A DNA stretch of 37,938 bases from Streptomyces anandii JCM 4720. Its GTDB lineage: Bacteria > Actinomycetota > Actinomycetes > Streptomycetales > Streptomycetaceae. Where the stretch lies: positions 628,824 through 666,761 of the forward strand of contig NZ_BMVJ01000001.1 in NCBI RefSeq assembly GCF_014650655.1. The letters run 5' to 3'. The position numbers and the translations under genes were made by a program. Below the pieces are notes generated by a model. It ran no database searches and had not been told where the DNA came from. It saw nothing but the letters and a program-made list of their open reading frames with translations. Shown one piece after another: positions 22,825-30,132 of this stretch. Position 1 is the first letter of the stretch, and every line of letters starts with the position of its first letter.

Positions 22825-23726
22825 GCCCGGGTCCAGGCCGCCGCGATACGGGCCGCCAGCCGTACGTTGCCGCGCACGGCGGCGAGATTGGCGCGCAGCG
22901 ACGCGCCGTCCGTGTGCCGCACCAGATGGTCGAGCAGGAACGGCGTGACCGCCTGTCCCGTGACCCCCTCGCGCGCGCACGCGTCCAGCGCCTCGGCGAG
23001 CACGCGCGCGTGCAGCCCGGGATCCAACTGCTCGTCCTCGGGCACGGGATTGGCGACGATCAGCGCGGACTCGGGCGCCCGCAGCGCGTTCTGCGCGCGC
23101 ATCACCTCGGCGACCTCCTCGGGCGTGCGCAGCGTCCAGTCGACGGGGTGCCCCGAGTCGGTCAGGTAGAAGCCGGGGAACCGGTCCGTGCCGTACCCGG
23201 CCACCGCGACCCCGAGCGTCTCCAGCCGCTGCAGGGTCGCCGGCACGTCGAGGATCGACTTCACGCCGGCGCACACCACCGTGATCCGGGTGCGTGCGAG
23301 CAGCCCCAGGTCGGCGGACTCGTCCTGCGTCACCGTCCACTCGCGGTGCACCCCGCCGAGCCCGCCCGTCGCGAACACCCGGACCCCCGCCAGGGCGGCC
23401 AGCAGCGCGGTCGCCGACACCGTGGTCGCCCCGCTCGCCCCCGAGGCGACGCCGAGCGGCAGGTCGCGGTGACCGAGCTTGCGTATCCCCTCCTCGTTCG
23501 CCACCCGCTCCAACTGCTGCTTGTCCAGACCGACGTGCGGATGCCCGTCCAGCACGGCGATCGTCGCGGGTACGGCGCCCTCCCCCCGTACCGCGTCCTC
23601 CAGTTCCAGCGCCACCTGGAGGTTTCGCGGGCGCGGCAGCCCGTGAGCGATGATCGTGGACTCCAGGGCCACCACCGGACGGCGCGCGGCGAGCGCCTCC
23701 CGTACCTCTTCGGACACCACCAGCAC
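22821..23726 (-). CDS. psuG: Pseudouridine-5'-phosphate glycosidase
   Basis: 301 residues, typical of PsuG (~310). It splits pseudouridine 5'-phosphate into uracil and ribose 5-phosphate, using a Schiff-base lysine and Mn2+. Conserved segments are VVALESTIIAHGLPRPRN, ATIAVLDGHPHVGL, VFATGGLGGVHR, CAGVKSILDVPATLQRLETLGV (with the lysine) and YLTDSGHPVDW. GTG 23726 is preferred: GGGAGG lies seven bases upstream, and the frame beyond it toward 24548 overlaps the VOC gene and is not coding. Together with the overlapping kinase it forms a two-gene pseudouridine salvage unit. Confidence 0.92.
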   Translation of the reverse strand: MLVVSEEVREALAARRPVVALESTIIAHGLPRPRNLQVALELEDAVRGEGAVPATIAVLDGHPHVGLDKQQLERVANEEGIRKLGHRDLPLGVASGASGATTVSATALLAALAGVRVFATGGLGGVHREWTVTQDESADLGLLARTRITVVCAGVKSILDVPATLQRLETLGVAVAGYGTDRFPGFYLTDSGHPVDWTLRTPEEVAEVMRAQNALRAPESALIVANPVPEDEQLDPGLHARVLAEALDACAREGVTGQAVTPFLLDHLVRHTDGASLRANLAAVRGNVRLAARIAAAWTRA

Positions 23727-23825
23727 GTGCCAGCCTCCCGTCTGTCGCTCTCCCCTCATCTCTGGCGGGCCGCGCACCCGGTCAAACCCTTGCGGCCGAT
23801 GCGGCGCGGCACCAGCCTGGTACGC

Positions 23826-24254
23826 ATGACGGACAACACGACACGCCTCGACCACGTCGTCCTGTGGGTGCGCGATCCCGTCGCCGCGGCCGGCTTCTAC
23901 GAGAAGTCGGTGGGCCTGGAACCGATCAGGCTCGCGGAGTTCACCGCCGGCACGGTGTCCTTCCCCTCCGTGCGCGTCAACGAGGAGACGATCCTCGACC
24001 TCGCCCCGCTCGACATGGCCGAACGCATGAACATGCTCCCCGGCGCCGCGGCCGGCGCGGGCCACCCGGTCAACCACGTCTGCCTGTCCCTGACTGCCGA
24101 CGCGTTCGACGCGCTGCGCGGCCGCCTGAAGGAGGCTGCCGTCCCCGTGTCCGACCTCTCCTACGACTCCTACGGGGCCCGTGGCCCGGCCAAGCGCAGC
24201 TTCTACTTCCGCGACCCCGACGGCAACATCGTCGAGGCCCGGCACTACGACTAG
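23826..24254 (+). CDS. VOC-family (glyoxalase/dioxygenase-like) protein
   Basis: 142 residues with the paired beta-alpha-beta-beta-beta modules of the vicinal oxygen chelate fold: LDHVVLWVRDPVAAAGFYEKSVGLEPI at the N-terminus and VNHVCLSLTADAFDALRGRL...YFRDPDGNIVEARHYD at the C-terminus. Metal-ligand candidates are His10, His79-81 region and Glu near the C-terminus. The fold serves glyoxalases, dioxygenases and antibiotic-binding proteins; nothing here selects among them. ATG 23826 is preferred over upstream in-frame starts that lie in the divergent region with psuG. Convergent with the methyltransferase gene across a 26-bp repeat array. Confidence 0.82.
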   Translation: MTDNTTRLDHVVLWVRDPVAAAGFYEKSVGLEPIRLAEFTAGTVSFPSVRVNEETILDLAPLDMAERMNMLPGAAAGAGHPVNHVCLSLTADAFDALRGRLKEAAVPVSDLSYDSYGARGPAKRSFYFRDPDGNIVEARHYD

Positions 24255-24256
24255 CC

Positions 24257-24334
24257 GGCAGCCGGCTCGGATACCACTGGCAGGCAGCCGGCTCGGATAC
24301 GGCTGGCCGGCAGCCCGTTCAGAACAGCGGCTCG
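24257..24334. repeat. Three tandem 26-bp units between the VOC and methylguanine methyltransferase genes
   Basis: Units run 24257-24282, 24283-24308 and 24309-24334. The first two share GGCAGCCGGCTCGGATAC exactly; the third is diverged and includes the last codons and stop of the convergent methyltransferase gene. Small hairpins (24253-24267 and 24301-24315) lie within it and could end transcription. On the minus strand it has ATCCGAGCCGG, close to the core of the 26-bp array at 17761. Confidence 0.8.
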
Positions 24335-24954
24335 GGCAGCACGCCCTCCAGGGCGAGCAGCCTGCGCTTGGTCTCCAGACCGCCGCCGAAGCCGCCGATC
24401 CCGCCGTCGCTCTCGACGACCCGGTGGCACGGCACGACGACCGGCAGCGGGTTGGAGCCCATCGCCACGCCCACCGCCTGGGCCGCTCCCGGCTGGCCCA
24501 CCCGGCCGGCGAGGTCCCCGTAACCGACGACCGAGCCGTACGGGACACCGGCCGCCAGCTCGCGCAGCACCTGCCGGTTGAAGCCCGATATCAGAGACCA
24601 GTCCAGCGGCAGTTCGAAGTCGCGCCGCTCGCCCGCGAAGTACGCCTCCAGCTGACGTATCGCCTCCGCCAGCAGCGGCGAGCCGGGCTCCTGGACCGGC
24701 TCGGTGCCCAGCCGGGACGCCAGCCGGGCCAGCGCCCGGTCGCGCACCGCGTCGGTGGCGTGGAACACGACGTTGACCAGGCCGTCCTCCGTCGCGGCCA
24801 GCATCAGGGGCCCGATGCCGGTGCCGACCACGGCCCACACCACTCGCTGCCCGCCCGGTGCCTCCCGCTCACCTTCCACGTGCCGCCCGTCCTCCACGTG
24901 CTGTTCACCCCCCACGTCCTGCTCGCCCCCCTCGTCCCGCTCGTGGCTGTCCAT
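24319..24954 (-). CDS. ogt: Methylated-DNA--protein-cysteine methyltransferase
   Basis: 211 residues. This suicide enzyme moves the methyl group from O6-methylguanine in DNA to its own cysteine. The active site is PVVVPCHRVV with Cys176; the DNA-reading helix is VPYGSVVGYGDLAGRVGQPGAAQAVGVAMGSNP region, and SGFNRQVLRELAAG precedes it. The first ~37 residues are an acidic Gln/Glu/His-rich extension (EQDVGGEQHVEDGRHVEG) absent from compact Ogt proteins. The ATG at 24954 is fixed by a promoter whose -10 ends six bases upstream, making the transcript leaderless, so the extension is likely real. The promoter is of DNA-damage type. Confidence 0.9.
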   Translation of the reverse strand: MDSHERDEGGEQDVGGEQHVEDGRHVEGEREAPGGQRVVWAVVGTGIGPLMLAATEDGLVNVVFHATDAVRDRALARLASRLGTEPVQEPGSPLLAEAIRQLEAYFAGERRDFELPLDWSLISGFNRQVLRELAAGVPYGSVVGYGDLAGRVGQPGAAQAVGVAMGSNPLPVVVPCHRVVESDGGIGGFGGGLETKRRLLALEGVLPEPLF

Positions 24955-24960
24955 GCGACC

Positions 24961-24983
24961 ACGGTACGGGCGGCCACTGACAA
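24961..24983 (-). promoter_or_regulatory. RecA-NDp/PafBC-type promoter of the ogt gene
   Basis: Minus strand: TTGTCAGTG (24975-24983), eight bases, TACCGT (24961-24966), then six bases to ATG 24954. It matches every fixed position of TTGTCRGTG-N8-TANNNT, the LexA-independent DNA-damage promoter known from actinobacteria. The product repairs alkylated DNA, which fits. Confidence 0.75.
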
Positions 24984-25044
24984 TGCCTCCGACCTGCGGT
25001 TTCGTCGTCCGGCGCCCATCGCCGGGGAAGTCCGCCGCGGTGGC

Positions 25045-25926
25045 TCAGGAGGACCGCAGCGCCGTGCGGACCACGTCCGGCTTGTTGGTGATGACCCCGT
25101 CGACGCCGTCACCGGCGGCCGTACGGGCACGGGTGGCGTCGTCCACCGTCCAGGTGAAGACCTTCAGCGGGTTGTCGTGCGGTCCCCGGAAGGCGTGCAC
25201 GGTCGAGACGTAGTTGGCGGAGAGCGTGCCGAAGGACGGGTTGATCAGGTCCACGAAGCCCGCGTACCGGTGCAGGTCCGCCATGGCCGGCCGGCCGAGG
25301 AAGGCGGTCCGGACGCCGGGCTTGAGCTCGTGCACCGTGCGCACGCTGTCGGCGCTGAAGCTCTGCACGATCAGCCGGCTCGCCAGGTGCCGGTGGTCGA
25401 GCCAGCCGTCGTTGCCGAGCACCTTGAGGATCTGCCGCTCGATGCCCGGGTACAGCTGGGGGTTCTTGACCTCCAGGAGCAGCTTCTCGTGGTTGTGCTC
25501 GACCCGGCGCATGTACTGGTCCAGCGTCGGCACGCGCGTGCCGGCGTACGCGGGACCGAACCAGCTGCCCGCGTCCAGGCGCGCGATCTCGGCGGCGGTG
25601 AAGTCCTTCACCTTCCACGGCGCCCGCCGGGGGAAGACCTGTTCCACGTTCGTGGTCCGCGCCAGGCTGTCGTCGTGGAGGACGACGAGCTCGCCGTCCT
25701 TGGTGCGCTGCACGTCGTTCTCCACCCAGGAGAACCCGAGCGCGGCCGCCTTGTCGATCGCCGGCAGGGTGTTCTCGGGGGCGTAGGCGGAGGCGCCGCG
25801 GTGGGCGACGACCACAGGCCGCGGCGCGTCGCCGGCGGCCCGGGCCTCCGAGGTGGGCAGCAGCAGGGTGAGCCCGAGGACGGCCGTCAAGGCCGCGGTC
25901 GTGACGGCAACTGAGCGCGCGCGCAT
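25045..25926 (-). CDS. glpQ: Secreted glycerophosphodiester phosphodiesterase
   Basis: 293 residues with a cleavable signal peptide (basic MRAR, hydrophobic AALTAVLGLTLLL, cleavage near ARA-AG, residue 31). The GDPD TIM-barrel active site is present: His42-Arg43 (VVAHRGASAYAPENT), Glu69 and Asp71 (WVENDVQRTKDG), His84 (VVLHDDSL), and later LLLEVKNP. It hydrolyses glycerophosphodiesters outside the cell to glycerol 3-phosphate, feeding phosphate and carbon supply. ATG 25926 has GAGGAG upstream. No PHO box was seen in its upstream region. It shares the 286-bp divergent region, including a perfect 18-bp palindrome, with the MHYT gene. Confidence 0.9.
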   Translation of the reverse strand: MRARSVAVTTAALTAVLGLTLLLPTSEARAAGDAPRPVVVAHRGASAYAPENTLPAIDKAAALGFSWVENDVQRTKDGELVVLHDDSLARTTNVEQVFPRRAPWKVKDFTAAEIARLDAGSWFGPAYAGTRVPTLDQYMRRVEHNHEKLLLEVKNPQLYPGIERQILKVLGNDGWLDHRHLASRLIVQSFSADSVRTVHELKPGVRTAFLGRPAMADLHRYAGFVDLINPSFGTLSANYVSTVHAFRGPHDNPLKVFTWTVDDATRARTAAGDGVDGVITNKPDVVRTALRSS

Positions 25927-26051
25927 GCGTACTCCTCACATCGGTCGATCACGTACAGCACCAGACTGGCAGCACTGAGTCATCGGCGCGTGGCGGTGGT
26001 GTGCGCGCGACGGTCCCGGACCGGCGCGTGTCGCACAAGTCCGCTCACGGA

Positions 26052-26069
26052 TGCCGCACATGTGCGGCA
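26052..26069. promoter_or_regulatory. Perfect 18-bp palindrome, candidate operator
   Basis: TGCCGCACATGTGCGGCA reads the same on both strands with no spacer. It lies in the divergent region between the GDPD and MHYT genes, 28 bp upstream of the candidate -35 box at 26097. With no loop it is a protein-binding site rather than a terminator; the regulator is unknown. Confidence 0.6.
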
Positions 26070-26096
26070 AGGACGTGTTTCTTTGCCGGAAAATCG

Positions 26097-26125
26097 TTCG
26101 ACCATTCCGGTGGGAGTCATACTCT
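26097..26125 (+). promoter_or_regulatory. Candidate vegetative promoter of the MHYT gene
   Basis: TTCGAC (26097-26102), 17 bases, TACTCT (26120-26125). Transcription would start near 26132, giving an ~80-base leader to ATG 26213. The surrounding ~50 bp are unusually AT-rich for this genome. Confidence 0.45.
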
Positions 26126-26212
26126 CTGCGTCAGCCTTGACCGCCCCGGCGGTCCTGGGACGGGGGACGCACGCGACATTCCGGGACGTAAGAGGGTGAA
26201 AGGGCGCCGCGC

Positions 26213-27082
26213 ATGCAGGGCACGGTCGACGGATTCAGCTACGGGACGGTCACACCGCTGGTGGCCTATCTCATGGCCTGCCTGGGTGGAGCCCTCGGAC
26301 TGCGCTGCACCACGCGCGCGCTGCTGGTCGCCCACTCCTGGCGCCCGGGCTGGCTCGCCCTCGGCTCGGCGGCGATCGGCTCCGGCATCTGGACGATGCA
26401 CTTCGTCGCCATGATGGGCTTCACCATCCAGGGCGCCCCGATCCACTACGACCGGCCGATGACCTACGCCAGTCTCGCCGTCGCCATCGTCATGGTGGGC
26501 GTCGGGATCTTCATCGTCGGCTACCGGGGCGCCACCGGCTCCGCGCTGTTCACCGGGGGCACGATCACCGGCCTGGGTGTCGCCTCCATGCACTACCTGG
26601 GCATGGCCGGCATGCGCTTCGACGGCGAGTTCGAGTACGACATCCTCACCGTCTCCGCCTCCGTGGTCGTCGCCGTCGTCGCGGCGACCGCGGCACTGTG
26701 GGCGGCCGGGCAGGTCAGAGGGTTCGTGTGGAGCGTCGGCGCGAGCCTCGTCATGGGAGTCGCCGTCAGCGGCATGCACTACATCGGCATGGCCGCCCTC
26801 ACCGTCCATCTGCACGGCGTCACCGCCGCGCCCACCGGCGGCGACTCGCCGGCGGCCCTGCTCGCCCCGATGCTGATCGGCCCGCTGGCCTTCCTGCTGC
26901 TCGCCGGCGTCGTCGTGATGTTCGACCCGCTGATGGTCATGGGCGGGCCGGACTGGACCCCCGTCGACCACAAGCCCGGCGTCCCCGCCCGCGAACTCGT
27001 CGCGCACACCGCCCGCCGCCCCGCCGTCCGCACCCGCCGCACCCAAGACCGCCCCCGCTCCCGCGCCCCGCAGAACCGCTGA
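26213..27082 (+). CDS. MHYT-domain integral membrane sensor
   Basis: 289 residues with seven membrane helices. The three MHYT-type motifs are present as [24 protein letters not shown] and [12 protein letters not shown]; the family is proposed to bind copper through these Met/His residues and to sense gases or redox state. Unlike many MHYT proteins it has no GGDEF, EAL or kinase domain, only a basic Pro/Arg-rich cytoplasmic tail (~255-289), so any signal must go through another protein. ATG 26213 has AAAGGG eight bases upstream. uvrB follows 40 bp later but has its own promoter. Confidence 0.87.
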   Translation: MQGTVDGFSYGTVTPLVAYLMACLGGALGLRCTTRALLVAHSWRPGWLALGSAAIGSGIWTMHFVAMMGFTIQGAPIHYDRPMTYASLAVAIVMVGVGIFIVGYRGATGSALFTGGTITGLGVASMHYLGMAGMRFDGEFEYDILTVSASVVVAVVAATAALWAAGQVRGFVWSVGASLVMGVAVSGMHYIGMAALTVHLHGVTAAPTGGDSPAALLAPMLIGPLAFLLLAGVVVMFDPLMVMGGPDWTPVDHKPGVPARELVAHTARRPAVRTRRTQDRPRSRAPQNR

Positions 27083-27092
27083 TCCGTCCCCG

Positions 27093-27115
27093 TTGTCAGT
27101 GGCGGGTCGTACGGT
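27093..27115 (+). promoter_or_regulatory. RecA-NDp/PafBC-type promoter of uvrB
   Basis: TTGTCAGTG (27093-27101), eight bases, TACGGT (27110-27115), then seven bases to ATG 27123. It is a perfect match to TTGTCRGTG-N8-TANNNT and implies a leaderless, DNA-damage-inducible transcript. It settles the start against the upstream in-frame TTG at 27093, which lies in the promoter. Confidence 0.8.
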
Positions 27116-27122
27116 GGATGGC

Positions 27123-29291
27123 ATGCGGCCCGTCTCACACATCGAACGCACGGTGGCGCCCTTCGAGGTCGTCAGCTCCTACCAGCCCAGCGGCGACCAG
27201 CCCCAGGCCATCGCCGACCTCGCCCGGCGTGTCGAGGCGGGCGAGAAGGACGTCGTCCTGCTCGGCGCCACCGGTACCGGCAAGTCCGCCACCACCGCGT
27301 GGATGATCGAGAAGCTCCAGCGCCCGACCCTGGTGATGGCGCCGAACAAGACCCTGGCCGCCCAGCTGGCCAACGAGTTCCGCGAGCTGCTGCCGAACAA
27401 CGCGGTCGAGTACTTCGTCTCGTACTACGACTACTACCAGCCCGAGGCCTACGTCCCGCAGTCGGACACCTACATCGAGAAGGACTCCTCGATCAACGAG
27501 GAGGTCGAGCGCCTGCGCCACTCCGCGACAAACTCGCTGCTCACCCGCCGCGACGTCGTCGTGGTCGCCTCCGTCTCCTGCATCTACGGCCTCGGCACCC
27601 CGCAGGAGTACGTCGACCGCATGGTCCCCCTCCGCGTCGGCGACGAGATCGACCGGGACGACCTGCTGCGCCGCTTCGTCGACATCCAGTACACGCGCAA
27701 CGACATGGCCTTCACCCGCGGCACCTTCCGGGTGCGCGGCGACACCGTCGAGATCTTCCCGGTCTACGAGGAGCTGGCCGTCCGCATCGAGATGTTCGGC
27801 GACGAGATCGAGGCGCTGTCCACCCTGCACCCGGTCACCGGCGAGATCATCAGCGACGACCAGCAGCTCTACGTGTTCCCGGCCTCGCACTACATCGCGG
27901 GCCCCGAGCGCATGGAGCGCGCGGTCAACGGCATCGAGAAGGAGCTCACCGAGCGCCTCGCCGAGCTGGAGAAGCAGGGCAAGCTCCTGGAGGCCCAGCG
28001 CCTGCGGATGCGCACCACCTACGACATCGAGATGCTCCGCCAGATCGGCACCTGCTCCGGCGTGGAGAACTACTCGATGCACTTCGACGACCGCGCCCCG
28101 GGCACCCCGCCCAACACCCTGCTGGACTACTTCCCGGAGGACTTCCTCCTCGTCATCGACGAGTCCCACGTCACCGTCCCCCAGATCGGCGCGATGTACG
28201 AGGGCGACGCCTCCCGCAAGCGCACCCTGGTCGAGCACGGCTTCCGGCTGCCCTCCGCGCTGGACAACCGCCCGCTGAAGTGGGAAGAGTTCCAAAAGCG
28301 CATCGGCCAGAGCGTGTACCTGTCGGCCACCCCCGGCCAGTACGAGCTGTCCCGCTCCCACGGCCAGGTCGAGCAGATCATCCGCCCCACCGGCCTCGTG
28401 GACCCCGAGGTCGTCGTCAAGCCCACCGAGGGTCAGATCGACGACCTGGTGCACGAGATCCGGACCCGGGTCGAGAAGGACGAGCGCGTCCTGGTCACCA
28501 CCCTCACCAAGAAGATGGCCGAGGACCTCACCGACTACTTCCTCGAACTCGGCATCCAGGTGCGCTATCTGCACAGCGACGTCGACACCCTGCGCCGGGT
28601 CGAACTGCTGCGGGAGCTGCGCTCCGGCGAGTTCGACGTCCTGGTCGGCATCAACCTGCTGCGCGAGGGCCTGGACCTGCCCGAGGTGTCCCTGGTGGCC
28701 ATCCTCGACGCGGACAAGGAGGGCTTCCTGCGCTCGGGCACCTCGCTCATCCAGACCATCGGCCGCGCCGCGCGCAACGTCTCCGGCCAGGTCCATATGT
28801 ACGCCGACAAGATCACCCCGGCGATGGAGAAGGCCATCGAGGAGACCAACCGCCGCCGGGAGAAGCAGATCGCGTACAACAAGGCGAACGGCATCGACCC
28901 GCAGCCGCTGCGCAAGAAGATCAACGACATCGTCGCCCAGATCGCCCGCGAGGACGTCGACACCGAGCAGCTGCTCGGCAGCGGATACCGCAAGTCCAAG
29001 GACGGCAAGGGCGCCAAGACCCCGGTGCCCTCGCTCGGTTCCCACACCGTCAAGGACAACGACCCGGCGAAGCCTGCCAAGTCCGCCCGGGGCAAGGCGA
29101 AGGCCAAGGCCGGACAGGCGGCGCCGACCGACCGGCCGGCGGCCCAGCTCGCCGAGCAGATCGAGGAGATGACCGAGCGGATGCGGGCCGCGGCGGCCGA
29201 CCTGCACTTCGAGGTCGCGGCCCGGCTGCGCGACGAGGTCTCCGAGATGAAGAAGGAACTGCGCCAGATGCGCGAGGCCGGCCTCGCCTGA
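27123..29291 (+). CDS. uvrB: UvrABC excinuclease subunit B
   Basis: 722 residues. UvrB verifies DNA damage delivered by UvrA and recruits UvrC in nucleotide excision repair. Visible: Walker A GATGTGKS (48-55), the damage-probing beta-hairpin with [21 protein letters not shown], Walker B-like VIDESHVT, helicase motifs SATPGQYE and IGRAARN, a linker rich in Lys/Ala ([13 protein letters not shown]), and the C-terminal UVR motif that contacts UvrC ([26 protein letters not shown]). Length and domains are standard, with the basic linker usual in actinobacteria. Leaderless start at 27123, set by the promoter at 27093-27115. Confidence 0.97.
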   Translation: MRPVSHIERTVAPFEVVSSYQPSGDQPQAIADLARRVEAGEKDVVLLGATGTGKSATTAWMIEKLQRPTLVMAPNKTLAAQLANEFRELLPNNAVEYFVSYYDYYQPEAYVPQSDTYIEKDSSINEEVERLRHSATNSLLTRRDVVVVASVSCIYGLGTPQEYVDRMVPLRVGDEIDRDDLLRRFVDIQYTRNDMAFTRGTFRVRGDTVEIFPVYEELAVRIEMFGDEIEALSTLHPVTGEIISDDQQLYVFPASHYIAGPERMERAVNGIEKELTERLAELEKQGKLLEAQRLRMRTTYDIEMLRQIGTCSGVENYSMHFDDRAPGTPPNTLLDYFPEDFLLVIDESHVTVPQIGAMYEGDASRKRTLVEHGFRLPSALDNRPLKWEEFQKRIGQSVYLSATPGQYELSRSHGQVEQIIRPTGLVDPEVVVKPTEGQIDDLVHEIRTRVEKDERVLVTTLTKKMAEDLTDYFLELGIQVRYLHSDVDTLRRVELLRELRSGEFDVLVGINLLREGLDLPEVSLVAILDADKEGFLRSGTSLIQTIGRAARNVSGQVHMYADKITPAMEKAIEETNRRREKQIAYNKANGIDPQPLRKKINDIVAQIAREDVDTEQLLGSGYRKSKDGKGAKTPVPSLGSHTVKDNDPAKPAKSARGKAKAKAGQAAPTDRPAAQLAEQIEEMTERMRAAAADLHFEVAARLRDEVSEMKKELRQMREAGLA

Positions 29292-29298
29292 CGCGGCC

Positions 29299-29336
29299 CG
29301 AGGGCGCCCGGTCCACGGCGGGACCGCGCGCCCTCG
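29299..29336 (+). terminator. Terminator hairpin after uvrB
   Basis: CGAGGGCGC (29299-29307) pairs perfectly with GCGCCCTCG (29328-29336), and GGTCC/GGACC extends pairing inside. It begins eight bases after the uvrB stop and separates uvrB from the terD promoter. Confidence 0.7.
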
Positions 29337-29385
29337 TACGCGCTGTGTTGCAAGACCGACACAAACCGCGGACCGGTGTGCGGCG

Positions 29386-29408
29386 ATGTCAGTGCCCCTG
29401 CGTAGGGT
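29386..29408 (+). promoter_or_regulatory. DNA-damage-type promoter of the terD gene
   Basis: ATGTCAGTG (29386-29394), eight bases, TAGGGT (29403-29408). It fits TTGTCRGTG-N8-TANNNT at all but the first base. Transcription would start near 29415, leaving ~50 bases with AGGGGAA before GTG 29466. Confidence 0.6.
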
Positions 29409-29465
29409 TCTGGGCAACCGCGGAATCCGCGGCAGCAGGGGAGATGTACGAGAGGGGAATCAGCC

Positions 29466-30044
29466 GTGACCGTCAACTTGACCAAGGGTCAGGCCATCAG
29501 TCTGCAGAAGAACGACGGGGGCAGCCTGGCCGCGGTCCGCATGGGTCTCGGCTGGCAGGCGGCCCCGCGCCGCGGCCTGTTCGGCTCGCGCACCCGCGAG
29601 ATCGACCTCGACGCCTCGGCCGTGCTGTTCGCCGACAAGCAGCCCGTCGACGTGGTCTTCTTCCGTCACCTGGTGAGCGACGACGGCTCCGTGCGCCACA
29701 CCGGCGACAACCTCGTCGGCGGCGCGGGCCAGGGCGGCGACGACGAGGCGATCCTGGTGGACCTCCAGCGCGTGCCCGTCCACATCGACCAGATCATCTT
29801 CACGGTCAACTCCTTCACCGGGCAGACCTTCCAGGAGGTGCAGAACGCGTTCTGCCGCCTGGTCGACGAGACCAATGGCCAGGAGCTGGCCCGCTACACC
29901 CTCGCAGGCGGCGGCAACTACACCGCGCAGATCATGGCGAAGGTGCACCGTGCCGGCACCGGCTGGACCATGACGGCCATCGGCGTCCCTGCCAACGGCC
30001 GTACGTTCCAGGACCTGATGCCGGCGATCCTGCCGCACCTGTAG
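29466..30044 (+). CDS. terD: TerD-family stress protein
   Basis: 192 residues of the TerD (calcium-binding, tellurite-resistance) family: VNLTKGQAISLQK at the start, LGWQAAP and REIDLDASAVLF (Asp-rich calcium-binding strand), then DNLVGGAGQGGDDEAILVDLQRVP and IIFTVNSFTGQTFQEVQNAFCRLVD. These proteins belong to Ter stress systems that respond to tellurite, oxidative and DNA damage. The GTG start has AGGGGAA upstream. It is followed by a TerD-like fusion protein and by TerC, a typical Ter neighbourhood, and sits directly behind uvrB. Confidence 0.93.
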   Translation: MTVNLTKGQAISLQKNDGGSLAAVRMGLGWQAAPRRGLFGSRTREIDLDASAVLFADKQPVDVVFFRHLVSDDGSVRHTGDNLVGGAGQGGDDEAILVDLQRVPVHIDQIIFTVNSFTGQTFQEVQNAFCRLVDETNGQELARYTLAGGGNYTAQIMAKVHRAGTGWTMTAIGVPANGRTFQDLMPAILPHL

Positions 30045-30132
30045 GCACACGGCCGCCAGGCACCCGCGAGGCAGGGCCCGGGGACGGCCCGCCGAGCGGC
30101 CGCACGACACCACACGACGCAGGGGGAAGGCG

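Noticed and set aside
27135..29417. 760-codon frame antisense to uvrB
   Set aside because: It mirrors the uvrB codons; Val/Asp/Leu-rich composition without any motif, as expected from third-position GC bias.
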